Counted from the stretch's first letter, positions 7,359-15,260 are shown. The stretch: 26,198 nt of DNA from Bacteroidota bacterium (GCA_018224415.1 JAGTUZ010000114.1:1-26198); one strand, 5' to 3'. The notes: a model not told the origin generated them from the sequence alone. Translations and numbers: made by a program.

Positions 7359-8329
7359 GTCTGCTCCTGTATCGGGGGTAACGTGGAGGAGGAACGGAAG
7401 GCGCGCCGTTCGGCTGCGTGCGGGAAATCCCGGACGAGCGTTCGCAGTTGTTCCGCCAGCGCCGCGTCGATGGCGCCGGCGGCCTCCATTCGCGAGAACT
7501 TCCATGAAAGATAGCGCTGCAGCAGGAAGAAGGAAACCCGTCCGCGATAGCGCGCATAGTACCGGAGCTGTTCGCGCCGGTAGGACAGCACGAAACGTGG
7601 GTTCGCGAGGGGATTGGACGCGCCCCCATGATGCACCACGCGAACATCGGGCCGGTACAGCACCGACCAGCCTGCCCTGCGCAGCCGCGTGCAGATGTCG
7701 ATGTCCTCGAAATAAAAGAAATATGCTTCGTCAAATCCGGAAACCTGCTCCCACGCGTCGCGCCTGAAGAGCATGCACGCTCCTGTGACCCAGTGTGGTT
7801 CGAGCGGCGCCGCGGCCTCGCGTTCCCGGGCGGCGAGTTCCGTGCCGCCCCCCGCGCGGTTCTGTTGCTGTCGCCGCCGCTCGAGGAACTCCGCGGCAAG
7901 CGAGGGCTGCGCGCCGTAGGAGAGCTGGAAGCGTCCGTCGGGGAAGCGCAGCGCCGGTCCGGCGACACCGGCGTCGGGTCGCGCTTCGAGCGCGGCGACC
8001 AGTGCGGGCAGGGGGTCCTGCGGAAATTCAAGATCATTGTTCAGGATACAGATATACTCCCCGCGCGTGGCTTCCGCACCTCGATTGCAGGCGAAGCCAT
8101 AGCCGCGGTTCTCCTCGAGACGGATGCAGCGCAGGCCGGGGAAGGGTGTCGCGTCGAAGGGCTCTGCGGCCGCGTTGTCGACCACGATCACCTCCGGCGC
8201 GGAGGGGAGGGCGAGCAGTTGCGCGGCAAGCCCGTCGGTGAGGTCGCGGCGGCCGAAATGGATGACAACGGCGGAGACGGTTGCCACGCGGTCAGTCCAG
8301 GTTGCCACGCGGTCAGTGCAGGTTGCCAC
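7355..8329 (-). CDS. Family 2 glycosyltransferase
   Basis: About 324 residues. The GT-A fold begins at VSAVVIHFGRRD; VIVVDNAA, NRGYGFACNRG, the metal-binding-type NNDLEFP, and the acceptor-side GFDEAYFFYFEDIDICTRL are all typical of rhamnosyl/dTDP-sugar-type GT2 enzymes. It probably adds a sugar to a surface polysaccharide on the cytoplasmic face of the membrane. The start is GTG. The first of three in-frame GTG codons (8329, 8308, 8287) is preceded by GGAG seven bases upstream, within the last codons of gltX, and is preferred. The two others arise from a 21-bp tandem repeat, which gives the N-terminus the repeating peptide ATxTDRV. It lies between gltX (4 bp away) and nadD (overlapping), an unusual partner for these housekeeping genes. 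Confidence 0.88.
   Translation of the reverse strand: MATCTDRVATWTDRVATVSAVVIHFGRRDLTDGLAAQLLALPSAPEVIVVDNAAAEPFDATPFPGLRCIRLEENRGYGFACNRGAEATRGEYICILNNDLEFPQDPLPALVAALEARPDAGVAGPALRFPDGRFQLSYGAQPSLAAEFLERRRQQQNRAGGGTELAAREREAAAPLEPHWVTGACMLFRRDAWEQVSGFDEAYFFYFEDIDICTRLRRAGWSVLYRPDVRVVHHGGASNPLANPRFVLSYRREQLRYYARYRGRVSFFLLQRYLSWKFSRMEAAGAIDAALAEQLRTLVRDFPHAAERRAFRSSSTLPPIQEQT
8279..8329 (-). repeat. 21-bp tandem repeat at the glycosyltransferase start codon
   Basis: Two full units and a 9-bp partial unit beginning GTGGCAACC run from 8329 down to 8279 on the minus strand (8329-8309, 8308-8288, 8287-8279). The full units differ at one base (TGC versus TGG). Each begins with a GTG in the gene's frame, so the repeat multiplies the start codon; only the first has a Shine-Dalgarno. 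Confidence 0.88.
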
Positions 8330-8333
8330 GCCG

Positions 8334-9776
8334 CTACTCCAGGCAGGCGTGGATGCGTGTCAGGCAGGCCTCCCGCCCGAGCAGTTCACAGACGATGCCG
8401 AGGTCCGGTCCATGTTCCTCGCCACTGTGCGCGAGGCGCAGCGGCATGAACAGTCCCTTGCCCTTGACGCCGGTGTCCTGCTGCACCTGTTTGACCATCG
8501 CCTTGATCCCGTCGCGTTCCCACGCGTCGAGCCCTGCTGCCCGTTCGGCGAAACGGGCGAGCACACGCTGGCCGTCTTCCGATGTCACGGCGGCGCGCTG
8601 CGTGTCGTTATCCAGCGACACAGTGTCATGGACGAGGAAGCCGATAAACGCGCCGATTTCCGATGGCAGACTGATATAGTTGGCGAAGGTTGCCGCCACC
8701 GTCTCGGTGCGCGCCTGGTCGGCGGTGTCGAAGCCCGCCTCACGCATCCACGGCGCACAGAGCGTGGTGAGTGCATCCGCAGGCAGTGCGCGGAGATACT
8801 GGGCGTTGAACCAGCGCAATTTCTCCATGTCGAAGACCGCGCCGGCCTTGCTGACGCGGTCGAGGGAGAAAGCGGCGGCGAGTTCATCGAAGGTGAACAG
8901 TTCGCGGTCGTCGCCAGGATTCCATCCGAGCAGCGCCACGAAATTCACCAGCGCCTCCGGGAGAATGCCCTTCGCCCGGAAGTCCTCCACCGCCACGTCG
9001 CCCTGCCGCTTGCTGAGTTTGGAGCGGTCGGCGTTGAGCAGCAGCGGGAGATGGGCGAATTGCGGAGTTTCCCATCCGAAAAACTCGTACAGCAGTACGT
9101 GTTTGGGAGTGGACGGCAGCCATTCCTCCCCGCGGATCACATGGGTGATGCCCATCAGATGGTCGTCGACGACGTTGGCGAGGTGGTAGGTGGGGAAACC
9201 GTCGGATTTCATGAGCACCTGGTCGTCGATGGCGTCGTGAAACACGGTGATGTCTCCGCGAATCAGATCCCGCAGTTGCAGTTGTCCGGCCAGCGGCACC
9301 TTGAGCCGTACGGTGTAAGGATGGCCTGCCTCCAGCCGCGCACGGACGTCGGCTTCGGACAGGGACCGGCAGCGTCGGTCGTAGGCCGCATCGCGCTTCG
9401 CGGCGATCTGTCGCTGCCGCGATGCATCGAGTTCTTCCGGCGTGCAGAAGCAGTGGTAGGCCTTTCCCTCGTCCAACAGACGCGTGACATGCCCGGCATA
9501 CATCGCCGCTCGTTCCGACTGCACGTACGGGCCGTGGTCACCGCCGATGCCGGGTCCCTCATCGAAATCGATGCCTGCCCACGCAAGGGCCGTGGCGAGA
9601 TTTTCCGCTGCGCCTTCGACATAGCGGCTGCGGTCGGTATCCTCGATGCGCAGCACCAGCGTCCCGCCATACCGTCTGGCGAAAAGAGCGTTGTACAGGG
9701 CGGTGCGCAGTCCGCCGACATGCAGGTAGCCGGTCGGACTCGGTGCAAAGCGTACACGGGGAGTGGTGGCGGTCAT
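8334..9776 (-). CDS. gltX: Glutamyl-tRNA synthetase
   Basis: A class I synthetase charging tRNA-Glu. The core of 480 residues begins MTATTPRVRFAPSPTGYLHV; HVGG is the HIGH equivalent, LRIEDTDRSRY follows, and SKLSKRQGD is the KMSKS loop. The C-terminal helical anticodon-binding domain is complete. The frame is open further upstream: in-frame ATGs occur at 9797, 9818, 9839, 9860 and 9920, giving up to 528 residues. The extra segment is a seven-residue repeat (SMTENDN type) that is not part of the family, so 9776 is given as the core start, but no Shine-Dalgarno distinguishes these starts. TATATTTG (9928-9921) could be a -10/-7 box, in which case 9920 would not be used. It is the first gene of an operon with the glycosyltransferase and nadD. 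Confidence 0.95.
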   Translation of the reverse strand: MTATTPRVRFAPSPTGYLHVGGLRTALYNALFARRYGGTLVLRIEDTDRSRYVEGAAENLATALAWAGIDFDEGPGIGGDHGPYVQSERAAMYAGHVTRLLDEGKAYHCFCTPEELDASRQRQIAAKRDAAYDRRCRSLSEADVRARLEAGHPYTVRLKVPLAGQLQLRDLIRGDITVFHDAIDDQVLMKSDGFPTYHLANVVDDHLMGITHVIRGEEWLPSTPKHVLLYEFFGWETPQFAHLPLLLNADRSKLSKRQGDVAVEDFRAKGILPEALVNFVALLGWNPGDDRELFTFDELAAAFSLDRVSKAGAVFDMEKLRWFNAQYLRALPADALTTLCAPWMREAGFDTADQARTETVAATFANYISLPSEIGAFIGFLVHDTVSLDNDTQRAAVTSEDGQRVLARFAERAAGLDAWERDGIKAMVKQVQQDTGVKGKGLFMPLRLAHSGEEHGPDLGIVCELLGREACLTRIHACLE

Positions 9777-9839
9777 GCTGTTATCATTCACGGTCATGCT
9801 GTTGTCGTTTTCGGTCATGCTGTTATCGTTTTCGGTCAT
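9771..9839 (-). repeat. 21-bp tandem repeat multiplying the gltX start codon
   Basis: Three full 21-bp units (9839-9819, 9818-9798, 9797-9777) and a partial fourth (ATGACC from 9776) lie head to tail on the minus strand. Each starts with ATGACC and ends with AACAGC, and encodes MT(E/V)NDNS. The units differ by a few substitutions, mostly in the third unit. Because the unit is seven codons, changes in copy number keep the gltX frame and change only the number of candidate start codons and the N-terminal length. Confidence 0.9.
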
Positions 9840-9957
9840 GCTGGAGTCAGTAGAATTCATGCGGGCATCGGTGTCGCTCACCGGTTTGTCTGTATCCTTC
9901 GGGGCGGTTCGAACAAGCATCAAATATAGGAAGTCCGTCGCGGAATCGGAACCCGCC

Positions 9958-9987
9958 TTGACAATCCACCGCCGGCGGGGCTATTTT
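9958..9987 (+). promoter_or_regulatory. Candidate promoter for the 155-residue protein gene and ybeY
   Basis: TTGACA (9958-9963) and TATTTT (9982-9987) are separated by 18 bp. The spacer holds the perfect palindrome CCGCCGGCGG (9969-9978), a possible operator. The gene it would drive starts at 10114, leaving a leader of about 120 nt. It lies in the divergent region shared with gltX. Confidence 0.5.
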
Positions 9988-10113
9988 GAAACAAATCGCC
10001 GGCGCATCGTATATTCCGTCGTCGCATCGCATTCTCCAGCGACCGTTGCGGCCCGCTTCCGGGCGAGGGACGCAGCAGCGCACAGGTCGATCATACAGAG
10101 TTTGGAGCAGGCC

Positions 10114-10581
10114 ATGAGCTTTGCATTCACCGAAGAACAGATTCAACAGATCTCCCACATCCTCGGCGCGGAGGCCCGGCATTACGGGAATCACTACCGC
10201 ATCGAGATCAAGGGAGAGAGCCCCGAGCGCCAGGTCGCGCTGGAAATCTATCCTGCCATCGCGATGGGCGAGGCCGAGGGTTCCCTGGTCAGCGTGTTCA
10301 CTCCCAACGCCAACCTGCAGATGCAGCATTGCTCCGGCATGGTTGTCAGCGAGTTGATGGGCGAAGTGACGTTTTTCGCCGAGGCCGGCGGCAAGGTCTC
10401 GGGCCTCATCATCGAAAAGGAAGGCGCCTGTTCGCTGTATTCCAACGTCGACCGTGGCATGCTGTCCGGCGATTTCACCAAACTCGGGCCGGAGGTCATG
10501 CTTTCGGGCATCGCCCTCTCGCTCACCGAGCTGATGCTCGATGAAGATGAGGAAGAAGCCGGCGATGCGCCCGACGCCTGA
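10114..10581 (+). CDS. Conserved-looking hypothetical protein, 155 residues
   Basis: I do not recognise a family. The protein is soluble, without signal peptide or membrane segment. It begins MSFAFTEEQIQQISHILGAE, has a beta-rich middle (VALEIYPAIA, GSLVSVFTPNANLQMQHCSG, GEVTFFAEAGGKVSGLIIEK) and ends in a very acidic tail (LMLDEDEEEAGD). Start ATG 10114 has GGAG six bases upstream. Its end overlaps the proposed ybeY start by 17 bp, so it is probably co-translated with ybeY. That placement hints at a role near ribosome or RNA metabolism, but this is only context. Codon use resembles its neighbours, so it is very likely a real gene. Confidence 0.85.
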   Translation: MSFAFTEEQIQQISHILGAEARHYGNHYRIEIKGESPERQVALEIYPAIAMGEAEGSLVSVFTPNANLQMQHCSGMVVSELMGEVTFFAEAGGKVSGLIIEKEGACSLYSNVDRGMLSGDFTKLGPEVMLSGIALSLTELMLDEDEEEAGDAPDA

Positions 10582-11008
10582 GATCGCAGTGACGTTCCGC
10601 GCGCGATGCGGCAACATCGGCGGGCAGTGGTTCGCCGACGCGATCCGGCTTGTGCTGCACGGGGAAAGATGCGAGGCGGCATTCGTTTCCTGCGCCGTGG
10701 TCGGCGATGAGGAGATTCATGGGCTCAACCGCCGCTTCCTGAGGCACGATTATCCCACCGACATCATCACGTTTCCTCTTGAAGAGGATCCGCTCGAGGC
10801 GGAACTGGTGATCAGCATCGACACGGCCCGCCGCCAGGCGAGGGAGTACGCAGTGACCCTGCGGGAGGAATGCGCACGTCTCGCCATCCACGGCACGCTG
10901 CATCTTTGTGGCTTCGACGATGGCACCGAAACGCAGCGTGCGGTCATGAAGGAGAGGGAAGAGTGGTACCTTCGTCAATACGGAAATCCCGACCGTACCG
11001 GACGCTGA
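10565..11008 (+). CDS. ybeY: Endoribonuclease YbeY (rRNA maturation factor)
   Basis: About 147 residues, a single-strand endoribonuclease family member used in 16S rRNA 3'-end processing and ribosome quality control. It has LNRRFLRHDYPTDIITFP (the family's LN..YR..D.PTDVLSFP block) and the metal-site motif HGTLHLCGFDD. Most bacteria have HGxLHLxGYDH; here the third ligand position is Asp in a GFDDGTE context, as in Bacteroidota-type YbeY. The start is uncertain: ATG 10565 overlaps the upstream gene by 17 bp, while ATG 10541 would add eight residues and overlap by 41 bp. It is the last gene before the smg promoter at 11010. Confidence 0.93.
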   Translation: MRPTPEIAVTFRARCGNIGGQWFADAIRLVLHGERCEAAFVSCAVVGDEEIHGLNRRFLRHDYPTDIITFPLEEDPLEAELVISIDTARRQAREYAVTLREECARLAIHGTLHLCGFDDGTETQRAVMKEREEWYLRQYGNPDRTGR

Positions 11009-11009
11009 C

Positions 11010-11038
11010 TTGACATTCGCCCCCCGATGCTCTACTTT
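11010..11038 (+). promoter_or_regulatory. Promoter for the smg-topA operon
   Basis: TTGACA (11010-11015), a 17-bp spacer and TACTTT (11033-11038) follow directly after the ybeY stop. An inverted repeat GATGCTC / GAGCATC (11026-11032 and 11047-11053) flanks the -10 box and expected start site (about 11045), the geometry of a repressor operator. Confidence 0.55.
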
Positions 11039-11084
11039 TTCCTCTTGAGCATCGCGACGAACCGATAGATCATATAGAGAGAGC

Positions 11085-11543
11085 ATGCAGGAACGCATCG
11101 TAGAAATCATTGTGTATCTCATCCACGAAATGCAGACGGACAAACGGCTCGGAGAGATCGATCTCCGTGCGCTTTCGGAGCGTGGATACACTCAAAACGA
11201 AATCAGCACAGCCTTCAGCTGGCTGTTTGATAAAATACACCTTGGCGACAACATCCTTGCGCGGGGGAGTCGCAGCCAACCGCATTCACACCGTGTCCTG
11301 CATGATTCCGAGCGCACCGTCATAACGCCGCAGGCCTACGGATATCTGCTCGAACTCAGGGAACTCCGTCTGCTCGACGACATGGACATCGAACTTGCCA
11401 TCGACCGCATCATGATGGCCGGTTTCGGATCAGTTGGGATCGACGAAATGAAATCCGTCATCGCGTCGATCATCTTCGATTACGACGATTCCAATCGCAT
11501 CGGCAGCAGACTCATGTTGAACAGCAAGGACACCATTCACTAA
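11085..11543 (+). CDS. smg: DUF494 / Smg family protein
   Basis: A 152-residue protein of the Smg (DUF494) family, small cytoplasmic proteins of unknown function. The start MQERIVEIIVYLIHEMQ and the block LSERGYTQNEISTAFSWLFDKI match the family, as does the C-terminal LELRELRLLDDMDIELAIDRIM region with its helical character. In Proteobacteria smg is found beside dprA and topA-type zinc-finger genes. Here it is directly followed by topA (108 bp), which supports the assignment. Its own promoter with a candidate operator lies immediately upstream, so it leads the operon. Confidence 0.87.
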   Translation: MQERIVEIIVYLIHEMQTDKRLGEIDLRALSERGYTQNEISTAFSWLFDKIHLGDNILARGSRSQPHSHRVLHDSERTVITPQAYGYLLELRELRLLDDMDIELAIDRIMMAGFGSVGIDEMKSVIASIIFDYDDSNRIGSRLMLNSKDTIH

Positions 11544-11651
11544 CCGTCCTGCCGCGTGGCGTATGCCGGCACCGTTTCGCCACGCGGAACGGAGAGCCCG
11601 TGTCTGTCGTGCGCGCCGCTTTCGCTTTGTCCACCTATCAACCCGGAAACC

Positions 11652-13901
11652 ATGTCCAAATCTCTCATTATTGTCGAATCCCCATCCAAAGCCCGAACCA
11701 TCAGCAAGTACCTCGGCCGGCAGTTCGCCGTCGAAGCATCGGTCGGCCATATCAAGAACCTGCCGTCGAAGGATCTCGGCGTGGACGTCGAAGACGGTTT
11801 CGAGCCGCGCTACGTCACCATTCGCGGCAAGGCGAAGGTGATCAAGGATCTCCAGAAACGCGCGGCCGCCGCCGAGTCTGTCTACATCGCAACTGATCCC
11901 GACCGCGAGGGCGAGGCCATTGCCTGGCATATCGCGAAGGAACTCGAGAAACAGACCGCCGGCAAAAACGTCTACCGCGTGCTGTTCAACGAGATCACTC
12001 GCAGCGGCATCGCGGAGGCCATGGCCGCGCCGCGCCATATCGACGAGCGCCTCGTCCGCGCCCAGCAGGCGCGCCGGGTGATGGACCGCATCGTCGGCTA
12101 CAAGGTGAGCCCTTTTCTGTGGAAGACGATTTACAAGGGACTTTCGGCCGGCCGCGTGCAATCGGTGGCGTTGCGTCTGGTTTGCGAGCGAGAGAAGGAG
12201 ATCGCCGATTTCACGGTGGAGGAATACTGGACCATCACAGGTGAATTCCAGAAACCGGAAGCCGGCACCCTGCATGCGAAGCTGGTGAAGGTGGCGGGCG
12301 AGACGCCCACGATTCCCGACGAAGCCACCGCCCAGGAACTGCTGGATCGCATCCGGGCGAGGGAGTATGCGATCACCGACATCCAGTCGAAGGAAATCAA
12401 CCGCTCTCCCGGACCGCCGTTTATTACGAGTTCGCTGCAGCAGGAGGCCTCCAACCGCCTGCGATTCACCACCAAGCGCACGATGCGCATCGCGCAGCAG
12501 CTCTACGAAGGTGTCGATCTCGGAGAAGAGGGCGCCGTGGGCCTGGTCACCTACATGCGTACCGATTCGACGCGCATCAGCAACGAGGCCACGCAGCTGG
12601 TCCGCGACATGATCGGAGAGCAGTACGGGAAGGAGTTCCTTCCCGACAGTCCGCGCACATTCAAGGTCAAGGCCAGCGCGCAGGACGCGCACGAAGCGAT
12701 CCGGCCGACCTCGCTGGAATACACGCCGCAGCGCGTCCGCCCGCATCTCTCGCCCGAGCAGTACGCGCTGTACGAGCTCATCTGGAAACGCTTTGTCGCG
12801 AGCCAGATGGCCGCCGCGCGCATGCTGCAGAAAACCGTGATCGTCGAAGGCGGCGAGTTCCAGTTCAAGGGCGTCGGTTCGCTGTACACCTTCCGCGGAT
12901 TCCTGCAGGTGTACGATGATTTCGCGTCCGAGACGCAGGAAGAGGACGAGGAGGAGAGCATCATCCCCGAGGGTCTGGCTTCCGGCGACGCGGTGCTTGC
13001 CCGGCAGATCGATCCGCATCAGCATTTCACCAAGCCGCCGCCGCGATTCACCGAGAGCAGTCTCGTGAAGGAGCTCGAAGCCAACGGCGTTGGTCGGCCG
13101 AGCACGTATGCGCTCATCGTCAGCACCATTCAGGACCGCGGCTATGTCGAGCTGACAAACCGGCGATTCCACGCGACCACGCTGGGCATGGACGTCAGTC
13201 GCCTGCTGACCACGCATTTTGACCGTCTCTTCAACGTCGCGTTCACCTCGCGCATGGAGGAGGAACTCGACACCATTGCCAGTGGCGAGGTGACCTACCT
13301 GAAGGTGATGAACGATTTCTACGGTCCTTTCATGGAACTGCTCAACAGCGTGTCGGTGGACGATGCGCGACTGCAGGAGGATACCGATGAAATCTGCGAG
13401 AAATGCCAGCAGCCGATGATCATTCGCTGGGGACGCAACGGAAAATTCCTCGCGTGCAGCGGCTATCCGGAATGCAAGAACGCCAAACCGCTTCCCGGAG
13501 ACGCCGAGCGCATGCGCATCGACGAGAAATGTCCCGACTGCGCCCACGACCTTGTGCTCAAGCAGAGCCGGTACGGAAAGTTCATCGGATGCAGCAATTA
13601 TCCCGAGTGCAAGTTCACCCGTCCCATCACCCTCGGCTTCGCCTGCCCCAAGTGCAAGGACGGGGAGGTGGTCCAGCGGATGACCAAAACGAAGCGCACA
13701 TTCTACGGCTGCACACGGTATCCGGACTGCGATTTCACATCCTGGGACCGTCCCGTTCCGCAGGCTTGCCCTTCATGTAAAAATTCATATCTTTTAGCCA
13801 AGTACACCCAGAAAAAAGGTGAGTTCCTGAAGTGTCCTGAGTGCAAGGAGGAGTTTTCGAAAGATCTCGATCCCTTGGATCCCATGCAGGTCGCAGCATG
13901 A
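11652..13901 (+). CDS. topA: DNA topoisomerase I (type IA)
   Basis: A 749-residue enzyme that relaxes negative supercoils by single-strand passage. The Toprim domain opens SLIIVESPSKA (Glu9) and holds ATDPDREGEAIAWH (D82, D84). The catalytic tyrosine is Y301 in GLVTYMRTDSTR. Four C-terminal topoisomerase zinc ribbons are visible with cysteine pairs at about 582-608, 627-653, 665-693 and 706-731; the last is the CxxC..CxxC type without the GCSxYPxC core. Start ATG 11652 is fixed by the family N-terminus. A further in-frame ATG far upstream would only translate the smg-topA gap. A 17-bp tandem duplication covers the stop codon. Transcription probably comes from the promoter at 11010. Confidence 0.97.
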   Translation: MSKSLIIVESPSKARTISKYLGRQFAVEASVGHIKNLPSKDLGVDVEDGFEPRYVTIRGKAKVIKDLQKRAAAAESVYIATDPDREGEAIAWHIAKELEKQTAGKNVYRVLFNEITRSGIAEAMAAPRHIDERLVRAQQARRVMDRIVGYKVSPFLWKTIYKGLSAGRVQSVALRLVCEREKEIADFTVEEYWTITGEFQKPEAGTLHAKLVKVAGETPTIPDEATAQELLDRIRAREYAITDIQSKEINRSPGPPFITSSLQQEASNRLRFTTKRTMRIAQQLYEGVDLGEEGAVGLVTYMRTDSTRISNEATQLVRDMIGEQYGKEFLPDSPRTFKVKASAQDAHEAIRPTSLEYTPQRVRPHLSPEQYALYELIWKRFVASQMAAARMLQKTVIVEGGEFQFKGVGSLYTFRGFLQVYDDFASETQEEDEEESIIPEGLASGDAVLARQIDPHQHFTKPPPRFTESSLVKELEANGVGRPSTYALIVSTIQDRGYVELTNRRFHATTLGMDVSRLLTTHFDRLFNVAFTSRMEEELDTIASGEVTYLKVMNDFYGPFMELLNSVSVDDARLQEDTDEICEKCQQPMIIRWGRNGKFLACSGYPECKNAKPLPGDAERMRIDEKCPDCAHDLVLKQSRYGKFIGCSNYPECKFTRPITLGFACPKCKDGEVVQRMTKTKRTFYGCTRYPDCDFTSWDRPVPQACPSCKNSYLLAKYTQKKGEFLKCPECKEEFSKDLDPLDPMQVAA

Positions 13902-13919
13902 CGCAGGTCGCAGCATGAC
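13886..13919 (+). repeat. 17-bp direct duplication over the topA stop codon
   Basis: GCAGGTCGCAGCATGAC occurs twice in exact tandem (13886-13902, 13903-13919). The first copy contains the last topA codons and its TGA stop; the second lies wholly downstream. The unit is not a multiple of three and does not alter the protein. Confidence 0.9.
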
Positions 13920-14011
13920 GATGTGAGCCGGTCGACGGCGGTTTCCGTAAGGGAAGCGCGCGTCCCAGGCGACGGCACGGCTGCACGCAGATCACAGGAA
14001 AGGACAGGTGA

Positions 14012-14908
14012 ATGAAGGCGAGTATCCAGCTCTTCCACGAATACCTGACCGTTGAACGAAACGCCTCGCGGCATACGGTGACCGCGTATGTGCGGGACCT
14101 CGAGCATTTCCATGCGTGGCTCTGTCTCGTCGCGGAGAGTGACGAGGTCACGCCCGACGGGGTGGACCGCAGCAGCATCCGCCAGTATCTTGGTGTGCTG
14201 GCCGAGGAGGGGCTCACACGGCGCAGCATCAGCCGCAAGGTATCTTCACTGCGGGCCTTTTTTCTGTTCGCCGATCGCCGCGGGTTGCGGGAGGGAAATC
14301 CGACAACAGGACTGCATACTCCGAAAATCGACCGGCGCCTGCCGGCCTTCATCGACGAGGCTTCCGTCGGCGCTGTATTGGCGCTTCCCGACATCCATAC
14401 CGAAAAGGGCGCGCGCGACGCCGCCATTCTCGAGCTGTTCTACAGTACGGGGATGCGCCTGGGCGAGTTGACGGCCCTCAATCTTCGCGACATCAACCCC
14501 GGTGCCCTCACCATCCGTGTTCTCGGCAAACGGCGCAAGGAGCGCATCCTGCCCCTGGGGCGTCACGCCCTTGAGGCCATCGATCGCTACCTTGCCCTCC
14601 GCCGCGCGTCCGGTCGTCACTCAGACGACAGCGAGGCGCTCTTTCTCAATATCCGTGGTGGCCGGCTCTCGAGCCGGAGCGTCTATTCGATTGTAAACAA
14701 ACACATCAAGGTGGTCAGTGACCAGGCGCAGTGTTCTCCGCATGTGCTCCGGCACAGTTTCGCGACCCATCTCCTCGACCGTGGCGCCGATCTCCAGGCG
14801 GTACGTGAACTGCTGGGTCATGAGAGCCTCTCGACGACACAGATCTACGCGCATGTCACGACCGAGCACCTGAAACGCGAGTATGCCAAGGCGCATCCTC
14901 GCGCGTGA
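14012..14908 (+). CDS. xerC: Tyrosine recombinase XerC/XerD
   Basis: A 298-residue site-specific recombinase for resolving chromosome dimers at dif. It has an N-terminal SAM-like core-binding domain (YLTVERNASRHTVTAYVRDL) and the catalytic set: R149 in STGMRLGEL, K173 in GKRRKER, H244 and R247 in HVLRHSFATH, H270 in LGHESLST and the nucleophile Y279 in QIYAHV. Length is that of chromosomal Xer proteins, not of integrases carried by phages. The setting, between topA and hpf/hprK, is a core-genome one. XerC and XerD cannot be separated by eye; many FCB genomes carry both. Confidence 0.94.
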   Translation: MKASIQLFHEYLTVERNASRHTVTAYVRDLEHFHAWLCLVAESDEVTPDGVDRSSIRQYLGVLAEEGLTRRSISRKVSSLRAFFLFADRRGLREGNPTTGLHTPKIDRRLPAFIDEASVGAVLALPDIHTEKGARDAAILELFYSTGMRLGELTALNLRDINPGALTIRVLGKRRKERILPLGRHALEAIDRYLALRRASGRHSDDSEALFLNIRGGRLSSRSVYSIVNKHIKVVSDQAQCSPHVLRHSFATHLLDRGADLQAVRELLGHESLSTTQIYAHVTTEHLKREYAKAHPRA

Positions 14909-14934
14909 ATTATCCACATACAAGGAGCGTACCC

Positions 14935-15231
14935 ATGAACGTCCAATTCACCGCCCGCCATTTCAAGGCCCATGACGGCCTGAAGAATTACGCTCTCCAG
15001 CAGGTGTCCACGCTCAGGAAATATTATGACGGCATCGTCACCGGCAACGTCACCCTCCGCTTCGAGAAGAGCAAGGATTCCGTCAAGATCGCGGAGATCA
15101 ATCTCGCGGTGTTCGGGACACAGCTCGTAGCCATCGAAAAGTCCGAGAACTTCTACAAATCCATCGACCATGCAGTTGAAAAGCTCGAGCGGCAGCTCCT
15201 GAAATACAAGGGTAAACGACGCGGTCTCTGA
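14935..15231 (+). CDS. hpf: Ribosome hibernation-promoting factor, short form
   Basis: A 98-residue RaiA/HPF-domain protein that binds the small subunit and silences ribosomes in stationary phase. It starts MNVQFTARHFKAHDGLKNYA and contains the conserved KLxK/YYDGI region and a basic end (LLKYKGKRRGL). There is no long-form C-terminal dimerisation domain. Start ATG 14935 has AAGGAG eight bases upstream. The gene follows xerC by 26 bp and is closed by an intrinsic terminator at 15261-15290. Confidence 0.94.
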   Translation: MNVQFTARHFKAHDGLKNYALQQVSTLRKYYDGIVTGNVTLRFEKSKDSVKIAEINLAVFGTQLVAIEKSENFYKSIDHAVEKLERQLLKYKGKRRGL

Positions 15232-15260
15232 TTGATCGTTCAATCGTGGCATCGTATCTT
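15232..15260 (+). promoter_or_regulatory. Candidate internal promoter for hprK
   Basis: TTGATC (15232-15237), a 17-bp spacer and TATCTT (15255-15260) begin directly after the hpf stop. The predicted start, near 15267, falls at the end of the left arm of the hpf terminator. A transcript from here would therefore lack the hairpin's left arm and escape termination. Confidence 0.45.

Noticed and set aside
8124..9929. 601-codon plus-strand open frame
   Set aside because: Antisense to gltX and the glycosyltransferase; no recognisable domain.
11430..13547. 705-codon minus-strand open frame
   Set aside because: Antisense to topA and smg, with low-complexity His/Arg/Ala-rich composition and no domain; topA is unambiguous on the other strand.
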